The position numbers were made by a program, and so were the translations under genes. A DNA stretch of 64,000 nucleotides from Puccinia triticina (lineage: Eukaryota; Basidiomycota; Pucciniomycetes; Pucciniales; Pucciniaceae), in NCBI RefSeq assembly GCF_026914185.1, contig NC_070563.1, positions 6,717,001 through 6,781,000 of the forward strand, in the 5' to 3' direction. The notes beneath the pieces are model-generated. The model had not been told where the DNA came from and ran no database searches. It worked only from the letters and a program-made list of their open reading frames with translations. Within the stretch, counting starts at the first letter, position 1, and the number at the start of each line of letters is the position of its first letter. This document shows positions 25,003 to 36,345 of the stretch, piece by piece.

Positions 25003-26370
25003 GGCCCCGTTTGGCCGCGCGATGTTATATGATAAATTGTGTATCACTTTACATGACACATGTAGCCAAGTTGAAGTTGTCATAGAAACAATAAAACCAA
25101 GACAACACTTATAACATGTGTGTTTGGTGCAGCCACATAAATTTTTCTTGCAAGTCCAGTTATCACTGCACTCATCATTCCCAACTAGCTACCATACATG
25201 GCTCCATCAAACAATCAATAATCTCTACAACAAACCCACAAGCAACGAAAAATCAGATGCAAGAAAATGATTATGGAGTTCAGCTCGTGATGACCGATTG
25301 ATTGGTTATCAAGAGCTGAACTCCCGGTCATCGAGAGCTGAACTCCTCTTCAATGAAAGGTCCATGAAGAGCGTTCTGCTCTCGATGACCGGTTGATCGG
25401 TCATTGAAGAGGACTTCTTCACCTCTTGATGTCCAATCAACCGGTCATCAAAGAGGACTTCTTGACCTCGCAACCGGTCATCAAGAGCTGAACTCCTCCG
25501 GATGGCAGGTTGAACTGGTCATCCGTTCAGCTCTCGATGACCGGTTGATCGGTCATCGAAGAGGACTTCTTCACCTCTTGATGACCGATCAACCGGTCAT
25601 CAAGAGCTGAACTCCTCTGGATGGCCAGTCAAACCGGTCATCCAGAGGGCTTCAGCTCTTGATGACCGGTTGATCGGTCATCAAAGAGGATCCTTGTCGA
25701 ACTGGTCATCCAAGGGGATCCTCTGGATGGCCGGTTGAACCGGTTATCCAGAGAGCTTCAGCTCTTGATGACCGGTTGATCGGTCATCAAGAGCTGATCA
25801 ACTCCTCTCGGTGACCGGTCAACCGGTCATCGGAGGACACAACCTCTCGATGACCTGTTGACTGGCCATCGAGAGGTGAAGTGGTTGACTGGCCATCGAA
25901 GAGGACACAACCTCTCGATGACCGGTCATCCAGACTCCAGAGGTTATGTCCTCTTCGATGACCGGTTGGCCGGTCATCGAGTGGGTCTGTCCTCTTAAAT
26001 GACCGGTTGACCGGTCATCAAGAGGTGAAGTCCTCTGGATGGCCGGTCAAACTGGTCATCCAAAGGTCGTGTCCTCTTTGATGACCGGTAGACCAGTCAT
26101 TGAGGTGTTGTGTCCTTCTTGATGACCAAATGATTGGTCATTGAGAGGTGTAGCTTGGAGACCCGACGAGTGGATTTATCACCCAAAAATACAGGTCCAG
26201 ACCTCTATTTCCGAAATGGCGGGGATGATAAATTTTCAGTCATGCGATGTCATGTCTTTTATGATATTACTGGCTGCCACAAACACCAAATAAGTGGCTG
26301 TTATACCCCGGGCAACCCCCGTTATAAATTGCCCGATTTATCACATCACCTCGTGCGGCCAAACGGGGCC
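25003..26370. mobile_element. Nested Harbinger-like element carrying a minisatellite
   Basis: The termini are GGCCCCGTTTGGCCGC and its perfect inverse, with weaker similarity over about 40 bases, flanked by TAA (25000-25002 and 26371-26373). The uninterrupted site is present in copy 1 of the host MITE, which proves the boundaries. TAA duplications and a GGCC-type start fit PIF/Harbinger. There is no transposase inside; most of the interior is the palindromic minisatellite at 25283-26145. Confidence 0.85.
25283..26145. repeat. Palindromic minisatellite array A2
   Basis: Units of GATGACCGG-TTGAT-CGGTCATC alternating with GGATGGCCGG-type variants, joined by AAGAGGACTTC or AAGAGCTGAAC spacers. 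The loop TTGAT is typical of this array and rare in the others. The array lies wholly inside the nested Harbinger-like element. Confidence 0.85.
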
Positions 26371-26885
26371 TAAGCTGAAAAAATATGTTGCACCCAAGCA
26401 CTCAAATTAGAGCAACATTTCTAGAATGGTACATATGAAATCATCACTTGAAAGTTTTATGATTTTGTGATTTTATGCATTGAAAATTTTATGATTTCAA
26501 CTTTGAACACCCTTAATGGAGATGTGTCTGGTGAAAGTCAAACTCACGAGCTCAGTGTAAAGAACACACCACACACTTATGGCTTTTGGGACGAAAACTA
26601 AACTGAAGATTTATATTTTTAAGGTTTTTTGTGATGATGAATATAACTAACAAAATAAGTCTCTTGAGGAAAAAGAAAAACAAGAGGATTCATTGCAGTA
26701 TTTATAAGGAAGGTGAATTGTTTAATGAAAGAACATCTTGTTTTTGTAGATAAGACAACTATTTAATAACACATCATAAGATCCGTGATAACAAACTCGT
26801 AACTAAGAGACATTTACATAGAATTTACACATATTCTTTTATTTATATAATATCTATTTTTTGTTTTGTTTTTGTTGTTTCTGAC

Positions 26886-26953
26886 CTGAGTTTGACACTC
26901 AGGTCTGCTGAGGGACATACTAGAGTGCTGCCTTTACCAACTAGGCTAAAGAT
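26886..26953 (-). repeat. tRNA-like (SINE-type) segment
   Basis: Read on minus, TTAGCCTAGTTGGTAAAGGC gives a D-arm with an A-box, and about 35 bases later GACCTGAGTGTCAAACTCAG forms a stem-loop in the T-arm position. The T-loop is not canonical and the acceptor stem does not close, so this is a tRNA-derived remnant, not a working tRNA. The rest of 26516-27469 is AT-rich with no gene. Confidence 0.35.
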
Positions 26954-27469
26954 GCTTGTGGCTGCCAGCTGGGTGGTTGGTTTGTAGTGCTCATGGTTTG
27001 ATCCAACAGCCCTCCATACTGTGGTGATACATCATGGTAGCAGACTAACAGACAACTCAACAAGCAGCACCCAACATGGGCTCCAAAAACAATTTCTCCC
27101 GCCAACAGGTCCTGGGCCTGCTAGGATTGATTCAAATCTGTAACCAATGCTAATAAATTTAACAGCAAGCAGGATGGGAGCTTTCTCAAAGTTATGAACT
27201 CTTGTGGCATGAAAAAAATCATCCTGCTTGTCTCATTAGGAAAATGGGCCACACTCTCAACCAATAGGGGGTATCAAATATGAGAAATCCACCATTAAAA
27301 ACCAGTCAATTATAAATTGCCAAATCCACAATTCATAATTGATGGGTTTTTGAAACCCAACAACCCAACCAAGGTGGATTTTGAAATAGCTAAATCACAC
27401 TTTTTCACTCAAATCAGTCAATTCAAATAATATGATAGTTTTTCAACTCACCCCACTTGAGCGACCTGA

Positions 27470-27760
27470 GCCCTAATCAAATTCAGTTCCCCAAACATTC
27501 AACCCAACTGATGCCCCAATCAAATTTGCTTCCTCAAATGTTCAACCCAACTGACACCCCAATCAAATACACTTCCTAAAACCTTTGGCTCAACTGACAC
27601 CCCAATCATATTAACTTCCTGGAACCTTTGACCCAACTGACACCCAATCCAAATGAATTCCTGGAGCCGTCTACCCAACTGAACCCCCAATTGATTTTAC
27701 TTCCTGGAGCCTTCTAAAAAACTGATACCTTGATCAAATTCACTTCCTGGAACCTTCAAG
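27470..27760. repeat. Short tandem repeat upstream of the transposase remnant
   Basis: About five imperfect copies of a roughly 55-60 base unit with the pattern CAACTGACACCCCAATC, then AAATnnACTTCCT, then GGAACCTTTGACC. It lies directly upstream of the decayed Harbinger transposase and may belong to the same element. Confidence 0.55.
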
Positions 27761-27775
27761 AGCTCAAAAGCAATC

Positions 27776-29377
27776 ATGCCAAAAGTATCTCAAAGAGAAA
27801 AAATAGTTGAGGGGGCCAATGTTGCTGCCCTTGACTTGATGCTTGATTCTGATTCTGATTATGAATCAGACCTTGAAGATTTTACACTTTTTCAATGCGT
27901 CAGCTTCAGAAACAATACCTAGAAGACCACAATTCCACCACTCACTTAAATCCTTGCTATGACATGCTTGAACTTCAAGCAACGGTGGGCCACTATGCTA
28001 AACTATCTGTAGCATGTGCTATCTGCTAGTTTAGCGTTGCGTAGTTCCTGACACAGTGCCGTTAGCTGTACCGCCCACTACGGGCGGCTATGCTACACTA
28101 ACAGGCGCTAACAGCGCTATCAGCATTTTTAGTGGTTTAATAGCACTGCTAGCGCTGATAGCGGCGATAGAGGCCCTGTAGTTTCAAGGGGTGCTAATTG
28201 TTAGCGGTAGCGGGCAATCACTTTCTGCTACAGAAAACCCCATCATTTGTAGTTTAGATCCGCTACGCTGCGCTGAACTACAGACGAAATGTAGCGTAGC
28301 GGCCCACTGTTGCTTCAAGACCTATCAGCCTCAAGATTTTTACAGCTGTTTTGTACAACATTCCCATGTTTCCTCAACCTCCTCCAGCTTATCAAACAAA
28401 ACCCCATCTTCTACAACAACTCTCAGAACCCCCAACGTGAAACACCTATTCAAATTGCTGTTGCTCTGTGCTGTCTTGGATCAAATGGAAACAGGTCAGC
28501 TGTCTTGAGGCTGACAAATCTTTTCCAAGTTGGCTTTGGAACAATTGACCTGTATACTAGAAGAGTCATCAACACTATTTATAAATTACAAACTTCTCTA
28601 ATCTCATGGCCAACTGAATCTGAACAAATCTATCATCACAGGTCATGCAAGAGGAAGGATTTCCTGGCTGTGTTGTATTTGTTGATGGAACATTAATTCC
28701 CTTGAGTCAGAAGCCCCCAGTAGATGGGAATCACTACTTTGATCAAAAGAAGAGGTCATATTTTTGATACTATATTTTATAAAGTAATCTTCTAACATGT
28801 TGACTGATTTTTTATTTGGCCTACCCCTCAGATAATCTGAGTTACTCTCATATGTGATGTAAACAAGAAGTTCATATTGTACCTGGTGGGATTCCCTGGC
28901 TCCTTTCATGATGCTTATGTTTTTTCACACATGAAGGTTGCCCAGGAACCAGAACAATATTTTGATCAAAACCAATTCCTACTTGCAGACTCAGCCTACA
29001 CCACTGATTGATATGTTGTCCCTGCATACAAAGGGCCCAGAGAATTATCTGACCAGTGAAACATCAATTTCAACTACTGCCTTGCCCAATCCCAAGTCAG
29101 AATTGAACATGACATTGGGATTCTCAAAGGTTGATTTGCTAGCCTATGTGAGATTTGAAGTCAATTACGCAGGCAGGAATAGATGAAGGAAGCCATCAAA
29201 TGGATTTTTGCATGCATCATTCTACATAATCTGCTGGCAGACCTCAAAGATCAATGGAAAGAGCTCTATGAAGATGAGATTCCTGAACCAACCCCTGAAA
29301 TAGCACCCCACACTGGTGAAGCTTTGTATGATCTGAGACGTATCTTGCGTCCCATAACACTGGCCCACTTTGAATAA
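27776..29377 (+). pseudogene. Harbinger-type DDE transposase, decayed
   Basis: A DDE_4-type nuclease can be followed across frames. After an acidic N-terminus (SDSDYESDLEDF) and a helical region (RFLQLFCTTFPCFLNLL) come GFPGCVVFVDGTLIPL with the first Asp (28684), GFPGSFHDAYVF with the second Asp (28910) and VRIEHDIGILKG with the Glu (29105), then a C-terminus with ACIILHNLL. The gene is broken by a MITE (27980-28312), a frame change near 28640, a possible intron at about 28756-28845, and five stops (TGA at 29009, 29057, 29132 and 29156; TAG at 29180). Several of the TGAs stand where Arg is expected. Terminal repeats of the parent element were not found. It could have mobilised the TWA-flanked MITEs nearby, but no shared termini prove it. 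Confidence 0.8.
27980..28312. mobile_element. MITE with 7-base TSD inside the Harbinger gene
   Basis: Ends CAACGGTGGGCC and GGCCCACTGTTG, flanked by CTTCAAG on both sides (27973-27979 and 28313-28319). Removing the element and one CTTCAAG rejoins the transposase frame as CYDMLELQDLSASRF, confirming the 7-base duplication. The interior is rich in GTAGCG and its inverse. Similar termini occur at 46664-46952 and 35926-40186. Confidence 0.8.
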
Positions 29378-29754
29378 GGCAAGTTTTTAATTTGGGGGGG
29401 GGATGATTTTTGTTTGACTAACATTGATTTCTATTCACCTAGATCTGGTCTTCCAAACCATTTGGAGTGGTCTGGAACCACGTTCATGCCATGGTGTTAC
29501 TTTGGTTGCCTTTCAATTAATACAGTGTCACCAATATCATATTCATGTTTCAACTTTGATTTTTTTCCTCTGTTCCCAGAAAAACTCTTCCACTTGAGTG
29601 GGTGGATTCATGTTTGCCGTTTCATCCTCTTTCCTTCAACCAAGCCAAGCTTCAACTCTTCATCAAAAGCCTTCCCAAGCGCATAAAACCCCTCAACTCT
29701 CAATCTCATAGTAACTGCCACAGAAACCCAGCCAACAAATACTGGTGGGTGATT

Positions 29755-31900
29755 GTCTGTTCTATCAGGTCCCAGTCAACCTCAGCGGATCCCACCTCAA
29801 CAAACCCCGGTGAGAAAATTTGGCTCATAAACTATCCTCCTTGATTGATTGATCAAGGCCATGTTTTTTTTATCTTTGAGGCCTGGCTGACTGTCTAGGC
29901 CTCTCTCTGTTCTATCAGTTTGCAGAAAACCTTGGAAGGCCTCTGACCTTGTCCTTGCACCTCAACTTGCCCCGGACCCCACCCTTGTGCCACAATCCCC
30001 CACCAACAAACCCAGGTGAGAAATTTTGGCTCTTCAACTGTCCTGGGCCGGGGGGCTTTTTTATCTTGGAGGCCTGGCTGACTTTCCAGGCCTCCCTGTG
30101 TTCTGTCAGTTTGCAGAGGACATCGGAAGGCCTCTGACCTCGTCCTTGCACCTCAACTTGCCACGTGATCCCCCACCAACAAACCCAGGTGAGCAATTCT
30201 TGCTCTTCAACTGTCCTGGGCCTCAATCAAATTGATTGAGGCCATGTTCTTTTTGATCTTGGAAGCCTGGCTGACTGTCCAGGCCTCCCTGTGCTCTGTC
30301 AGTTCGCGGAGGACCTTGTCCTTGCACCTCAACCCACCCCCAAAACCCCTGTTGTGAACAATCCCCCACCAAAAAACCCAGGTGAGCAATTTTGACTCTT
30401 CAACCACCAGGGGAAATTTCAACACACTCTCCAGAGAGTGCCATACTGTACCCTTTTTCCGTAACTGTGCTGGATGCCTTTGATCAAAGTAGTGCAAGAA
30501 TTAATGAAAAATTCTGGAACTAATCCACAAATGATTTGAAACTGATCCTGGATTCATGCATAAAACATCCAGAAGTCACGCAGAAGTCAACTGGAAAACA
30601 ACTGAAATGGGTTTGAAAACACTAAGACATAATGGCCACAATAAAAGCATAATTCAATTTGAAGTGTTTGGTAATTAAGATGAATTATTGGGTTTCAATT
30701 CATATTATTTATATGTGCATGAAGGTGGTAATTGTTTTCACTTTGCTAATGTAACTGTCATGTTTGCGTGTGTAAGTTTGTTACAAATTGCAGGTTGGGC
30801 CTCCTGCAGATCAACAACATGTACATCCCTGTTAGAATGATGTGAAAGGCCCATCTGAATTGGCATATTTCCCTAAATAAGGCCGGTATCATCTAGAATT
30901 GAGCCAAAAAAAGGATGAAAGTAGGGTGAAAATATGAGTCGATTCAAGCTTGGAGGTGTGTGGACCCAGATTTCAGATAGAAATCCTGGCTTCTTAACAT
31001 ATATAAGCTTGTGAGTTGTTTTTGTGTTTGTTTGTTTTCCAATGTCTCCATGTATATGCATGTGAGTTTTTTTTCACTTTGCCAATATCACCTTTGTGTA
31101 CGCGCGTACATTGGGGTGACAGATCACTGGAGGCGCCTTTCACAGCTCCATTACAAGTAAAAACTGGTCAGAAAGTCATTAAAGCCCCCACAAGTCACAT
31201 TTACATTGTTTGGAACCCCTTTCACATAGAGAAATTGATCAACATAAATTCACCATAAATGAATAATAGTTGGGCATTGATTAACTATGGTTTCATGACA
31301 GATTGTAATTAAGTTATACATAGAAAATTAAATGGTTCTATACAACATTGCACAAGGTCCTGTGATAATTCCGCATCACTTCTGACACACTTCCCATTGA
31401 CTTCTGAAGAATTTATCAATGATTTCCTAATCCACATCTGATTCACATCAGACCCAGAAAAACATAAAATTAGACTCTGGCACTCTCTGGAGAGTGCGTC
31501 AAAGTCTCCCCTGGTGAACTGTCCTGGGCCTTGATTGATTGATTGGGGCCGGGGTTTTTTTTTGATCTTGGAGGCCTGGCTGACTTTCCAGGCCTCCCTG
31601 TGTTCAGTCAGTTTGTGGAGGACCTTGTCCTCGCCCCGGACCTGCCGTTGTGACGTGATCCCCCACCAACAAACTCAGGTGAGCAATTCTTGCTAATAAA
31701 CTATCCTGGGCCTTGATAAATTGATCAAGGCCGTTTCTTTTTGGATATGTGAGGCCTGGCTGACTGTCCAGGCCTCCCTCTGTTCTATCAGGTCCCAGTC
31801 AACCTCAGAAGGCCTCTGAGCCCGCCCTGGCCACCAGTTGAGTCTGTCATGATAATAAATAAACGGCCTCAATTGATTGATTGAGGCCATTTTCTTTTTC
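29755..31900. repeat. Satellite of about 190-base units, interrupted by a transposon
   Basis: Five recognisable units with AGGCCTGGCTGACT spaced at about 191, 193, 193 (after subtracting the insertion) and 180 bases. Each contains CAACAAACCCAGGTGAG and TTCAACTGTCCTGGGCC. No protein is conserved across units. The region 29378-29754, upstream, shows no gene. An insertion at 30405-31516 splits one unit. Confidence 0.75.
30405..31516. mobile_element. CACCAGGGG-ended element in the satellite
   Basis: Ends CACCAGGGG and CCCCTGGTG, with subterminal inverted CACTCTCCAGAGAGTGCC blocks, flanked by AAC (30402-30404 and 31517-31519). Other satellite units show the uninterrupted CTTCAACTGTCCTGGG. A 3-base duplication and CAC terminus suggest the CACTA superfamily. 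It has no coding capacity and is more diverged than the copies at 40593 and 44290. Confidence 0.8.
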
Positions 31901-32369
31901 CATTTAGGATTTGCTTTCACATCCTAAGGAATGTTATCACACATAATCACCAATCATCATGAGCTCACAGGCAAGTCCTTTCACCATCCAATCTAAGAAA
32001 GCCACCCCAAGCCTCGAGATGTGAACCACCACCTCCCCAAATTGCCATTGACATGAATATCCTCAGGAGGCTCCTCTGGTGTGCATCAGAACCAATCTGT
32101 TTGAGACGCCCTATGTACTAAAAGATATGGAACAACTAAAAGATATATTTCTTTGTCTTAACAACTTTTATGTACATTTGTGGCAATGGTCTTGAGACAA
32201 AGAAATGAAGAAGCTTTACCTAAAAGCGGCAAGGTTGGGTGCTTGGCTTTGGTTGAGGTTCTTCTTAGAGTTATCTGTCTGACAGCTAGTGCGGCGGCAA
32301 TTGCTATGCAAGGCTAACAAAGACATTACAATGGAGAGCGCCTACGTTAGCTAGAGTCTCAGCTGCCGT
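31901..32369. other. Gene-free sequence
   Basis: No domain, repeat ends or RNA gene recognised between the satellite and the long inverted-repeat copy. Confidence 0.35.
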
Positions 32370-33155
32370 TGTGGTGGTCAAAATGGTAGTCAGCTTCAGT
32401 TCCAGTCTTCAAGATTAGCCCTCCAGAAAAACCACCCTCAAGATCAAGATTCAAGCCTCAAGATTCTCTCTCAGATCCTCCTGCTCCCTTTTCCCCACTC
32501 TCCTCATTCTCACTTCCCCTTCCTTCCTCTTCTTTTCTTTTTCTTGATCCTAACACAGAATGTACTGTGGGTTTATTTGAGATTTGTGGTTTTCACTCCT
32601 TCTTCTCTTCTCCCCCCTCTCTGCTATGTTTTCTTCTTTTTCATTTCTTAGATTGTTGGTCTCTTTGGTTCTGGATTCATATTTTTTGTTTTATTTCTGT
32701 TTTTTCTTTTTTTTTTTCTTTGTGTTGTGTTTTCTTTTTCTCCTCTTTCTGTTGTCTGTTGTGTGTGCACGCGCATGGCGCGCAAGGAGATGATGACATG
32801 CTTTTGACAGGCCTCCAGGAATCCAAGTTTCCGGAAAACTTGGAGGATAGGGGGCCATAGCACCTGTTCTGATCCAAGTCAGGAGTTATCAAATTGAAGA
32901 TCTTTTTCCAAGTCCAAGTGTCCCATTCCTGATTCCAGAAAATCGTCAAGAATCTTTTCCTGGAATCTCTTTCCAAAAACACAACCGCCGCCAAGGATTC
33001 AAACCCCGGCGAAACATTTCAAAACCACTTCCCCAATGCTATCAACCCAAATCCCTACGGCTCATCCAGACCATCCGTGAGGGCAGTCACCTTGACACCT
33101 TTCCCCTCCCAGCCCTGCCGCCGGCCTAGCACCGAGCAGAGTTCCATACCGTTCT
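32370..33155 (+). repeat. Dispersed repeat, copy A (inverse of 37313-38055)
   Basis: Begins at TGGTGGTCAAAATGGTAG and continues through a long pyrimidine-rich tract, a GGCGCGCAAGGAGATGATG block and CCAGGAATCCAAGTT. The same order is found inverted at 37313-38055 with visible but moderate divergence. Frames in the pyrimidine tract are Phe/Ser-rich and not credible. The repeat may be a retroelement leader, but no terminal structure was found. Confidence 0.65.
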
Positions 33156-34767
33156 AGTCTATTCTTTTCAAGCTCACCGGTGGAGGGGCCAAATAGCTGA
33201 ACAGCTTGGTATTATCCTGCCTATACGGGTGAGCTGAGCTGGTGTCTGCTTATTGAATGGAGTTTGGCTAAGTCAGCGGTCTGTTCTGTTTCTGTCAATC
33301 CTTGGGGAGAAGATTCTACTCACCTTGGACGGTGGTTGATGAGATCCTGTAGAGGAGGGACTCTTGGTTCTGGATACCAATCCGGTCTGCAAGGGCTCTA
33401 CAAGTATAAAGTTGGTTAGCTATTAATATCAACTTTAACTCTCCTCAGGTACGTACTTGGAGGCTTGTTCTGATCTTGTTTTTCCCGTTGTGGTTCCTGG
33501 TGTGGTTACCGTATCTGCAAGTGATCAAGCGGAGCTCTTCAGATAGAGATTGTTTTTGGGTTCTGGTCTGCAGAGGGGCTTACCTCTTTTTGCAGCTGGG
33601 GCTAATTCTGGTTCTGTCCGCGCTAGCTTCCTCAAGGGTTGCTGCGGGTCTGGGTCTGGGTTTTGCTGGAGCTGCGTGAGCTTCCTGGAGGATAGCTGCG
33701 GGCCTGGATCTGTATTCTCACATGTACTGCCAGAGTCAAAGCCTCCTATAAGGATATTCATGGCCAATGTTATATGGGAAGGTGGAATGCTCATCTGCAG
33801 ATCCCATCCTCAGGAGGCCTCCTCTGGAGTGTGTATGAACCATCCGTGTCAGCCTTAGAGTCAACACAGCTGACCTAAAAGCTGCCTTTTCTACCTTTTT
33901 ACATATGAATTACTTCATATCTTTTTCATCTTAAGAGATAACTTTGTTTTGACTTCATATTCTGTTTTCCCATGCAATTTTAACCCTAGTTACAACTTAT
34001 CACTTCTTTGTAACTCTACTCCTTCCCTGAGTTCTTGAGTTATGGCGCGCATGCGCAGTTGTGACGTGGCAGCGCTACCAGGCGCGCCAACCACTTGTAC
34101 ATATGTAATTATGTAAGCAAACTCTGAAAATTTTCGAAGTCAGGATCCCCCACAGCCTGAGGAGGATCTACAGACTTCAGCACACCAGAACCATACCCCA
34201 GAGACACCCAGGATCACTAACCAGAGGCCACTTCACTCCCAGTATCACCACAGGATATTGACAGTAAGTACCCTCTTCTACTGACCTTGTTTATCTCAGA
34301 GGAAACTCTGTTGCTCTTGACTGCTCTCTCCCTGCTTCTGTTTCTCTCTTCTGCTTCAAAAGATCTATAGGTTATCTCTTGTTAAGACCTTTAAAACCAG
34401 AGCAGAGTAGTCATCCTACTTCTGAATCCCACCACCGTTTCCTTGGTGTGAGTGGAGACTGTTGCATCTCTAGCACAGTTGGCAGCCTACTTTTCCAGGT
34501 AGAGCTTGGCCCATATTAAATCATAATTCAAACAGATCAAGTTTCTCTCTTCTATTCCTCTTCTCTCCACTGCTTGTATTTCTTTATCCCAAGGAATTCA
34601 ATCAGTGTCCCCCTTTTTCTTGTGTCCTGCTGTCACATAAGAGACTCAGGCTCACAATCCGTTTGAGATGCCCTGTGTCACCCCAATATTCAGGGCCTCC
34701 TTCATGGATGGGATCTACAGATGGGCTATGGGTCAGGTGAATGGGGCAATTCCTACGTTTCTGACTT
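33156..34767. other. Gene-free, repeat-derived sequence
   Basis: No domain-bearing frame. A GC-rich patch with GGCGCGC at both ends lies at about 34042-34090. Short phrases such as ATCCTCAGGAGG are shared with 32050-32100, suggesting old retroelement sequence, but no LTR pair could be defined. Confidence 0.35.
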
Positions 34768-34983
34768 GTGCATTCTCTTCTTCATCAGTTGATCAAGTGG
34801 CTTTCTACAAACCACATTTCACATGCGACTTTGCAAACCCCAAGGCACTTAATCAGGCTCAGCAACACATTGACCCAGAAGTACTTCAATCCACCCCCAA
34901 ACACCCTCAAAACCCCTGTTTGCAAAACCTGTCCTGGAGAGTCCCACAATCCTCTTGAGTGTGTCAGAAACATCCAGCATTGA
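34768..34983 (+). pseudogene. Fragment with a CCHC zinc knuckle (gag-like)
   Basis: The frame contains CKTCPGESHNPLEC (34921-34962), an exact C-x2-C-x4-H-x4-C zinc knuckle as in retrotransposon Gag proteins. Upstream residues are hydrophilic and downstream the frame stops, with the similarity continuing in other frames up to about 35290. No protease or polymerase was found on this strand nearby, so it is an orphan remnant. Confidence 0.45.
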
Positions 34984-35369
34984 TACCCTAGATTACCTGA
35001 TGTATCAGGCCAACTTCAAACCGTCATGCTCTATGTGCTCCACCCGCCTTGCAATTCCTCTCCAAAAAGCAGCTGCAACATCAAGAATTCAAAGCAGCCA
35101 AACAACTTCACAACAGGCAGGGCCAACCTCAAATAATCTGGTGAGGAACAAATTATGGCACATGTTTGCAGGAAGGACCACAATGCGGACATTTGGATGT
35201 TTTGCAAGAGTTTCATTGCCTACCCCGACAGCAGCCGCAAACACATTGTTTGTGTAGTCAAATTCAACCCGTTTGCCACCATGGACAGTGTAAGGGTTGA
35301 ATCCCTTCACTGGAGCTAGAGACAAAGGAGCAATGACACAGGCGCGGAGGAGGATTTCTAGGACCAAAC

Positions 35370-35587
35370 TCAGGGGGCTTTGATTGCTAGGACTGGCTCA
35401 GAGAGAAGAGGGATCAGTTCTCTCTGTGAGAAGCATGAAAGAGAAAGACCAGAGAGGAAGGAAAGAGCTTACCTGTCTCAGAGAGAAGAGGGATCAGTTC
35501 TCTGCTGAGCCAGGGATGAAAGATGACTGAGCTATATACAGTACTGTGACAGGCTTATGTCATCCAATGACATCTTGTAAGCCCAAC
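35370..35587 (-). repeat. LTR-like segment
   Basis: On minus it starts TGTTGGGCTTACAAG, has a TATATA box about 65 bases in, and then two copies of a motif GAGAGAACTGATCCCTC, separated by sequence beginning GTAAGC and ending CACAG. The layout resembles a retrotransposon LTR with an intron-like spacer, as in the Ty3 LTR at 48584. The inner end and any partner LTR were not found. Confidence 0.3.
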
Positions 35588-36257
35588 AGAGGAGGGGGGC
35601 TTACAGACAGCTCATTGAAAGCCCAAGTTCAAAATCTCAGCCGCCATCTAATCATGCAATCCAAATTCCAGAATCCCAACACCTCAGATGGTCCAGCATA
35701 CAATGGCCATCATTTTAGTTTAGGTTGGCCTAAAGTGTGCAAAGCAAAGACTACAATTGGAATAATGGGTATTGCAGAGAAGGTAGCTCATGATTGTGAT
35801 GGGTGGGAAGAACTTTGAACTGGTCTGCCTGAAGTCAATTGATTTATTGGCAAACAATTTGAGGCCCTTTCTACACCTCTGTTTGATGAAGTCAAAGAAC
35901 ATTTTCAGCCATTGAATGTTCCCAGCAAGGGTGGGCCATTACGTTATCCGCAATTGAACGTAACTGTAACATAACTTTAAAAGTTACGTTACCCTGTAGT
36001 TACAGATATCTTAATTTTAGTTACAATATCTTCTGCAGAAAAAGCTCTTTTTTTCTAGTTATGTTACCCAGAAGTTTCCAACAAAACAGGTTACATTACA
36101 GGTTTGCCCAAATTTGGCTAACTTAGCAATAACTTTCCAAGGAAAATGACAATTTGTGGGGTTTTTTTATTCAATGTGAGTATGTATTGGGCTCAAGTTG
36201 ATGTAAAACTTGCCACTGATGCCAGTTTCTGCCCAGGGTCTGAGGTCAGGATAGGTG

Positions 36258-36345
36258 AACAGTGAGGATTGAACCCGCAACCTGCATGTTGCAAAACACA
36301 CAAGAGGCTGGCACTAACAACTATGCTAAATCCAAGTTTCTTAAA
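36258..36345 (-). repeat. tRNA-derived SINE-like module
   Basis: On minus, TTAGCATAGTTGTTAGTGCC forms a D-arm with an A-box, and GCGGGTTCAATCCTCAC carries a perfect B-box (GGTTCAATCC). The distance fits an internal RNA polymerase III promoter. The acceptor stem does not pair and the anticodon arm is weak, so this is a tRNA-derived repeat and not a tRNA gene. Confidence 0.4.

Larger units (their letters stand above)
24962..26512. mobile_element. Tourist/Harbinger-like MITE, copy 2 (filled)
   Basis: Same family as 437-633, inverted: it begins GGGTGTTCAAAGTTGA, ends with the inverse, and is flanked by TTA (24959-24961 and 26513-26515). Without the nested 1368-base insertion and its duplicated TAA it is about 180 bases, close to the 197 of copy 1. 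Confidence 0.85.

Noticed and set aside
32567..32860. A membrane protein in the pyrimidine tract
   Set aside because: The Phe/Leu/Ser-rich translation is the product of a TTC/TTT run in a dispersed repeat, present inverted at 37.6 kb.
36258..36345. A functional tRNA gene
   Set aside because: A- and B-boxes are present but the acceptor stem does not pair and the anticodon arm is poor.
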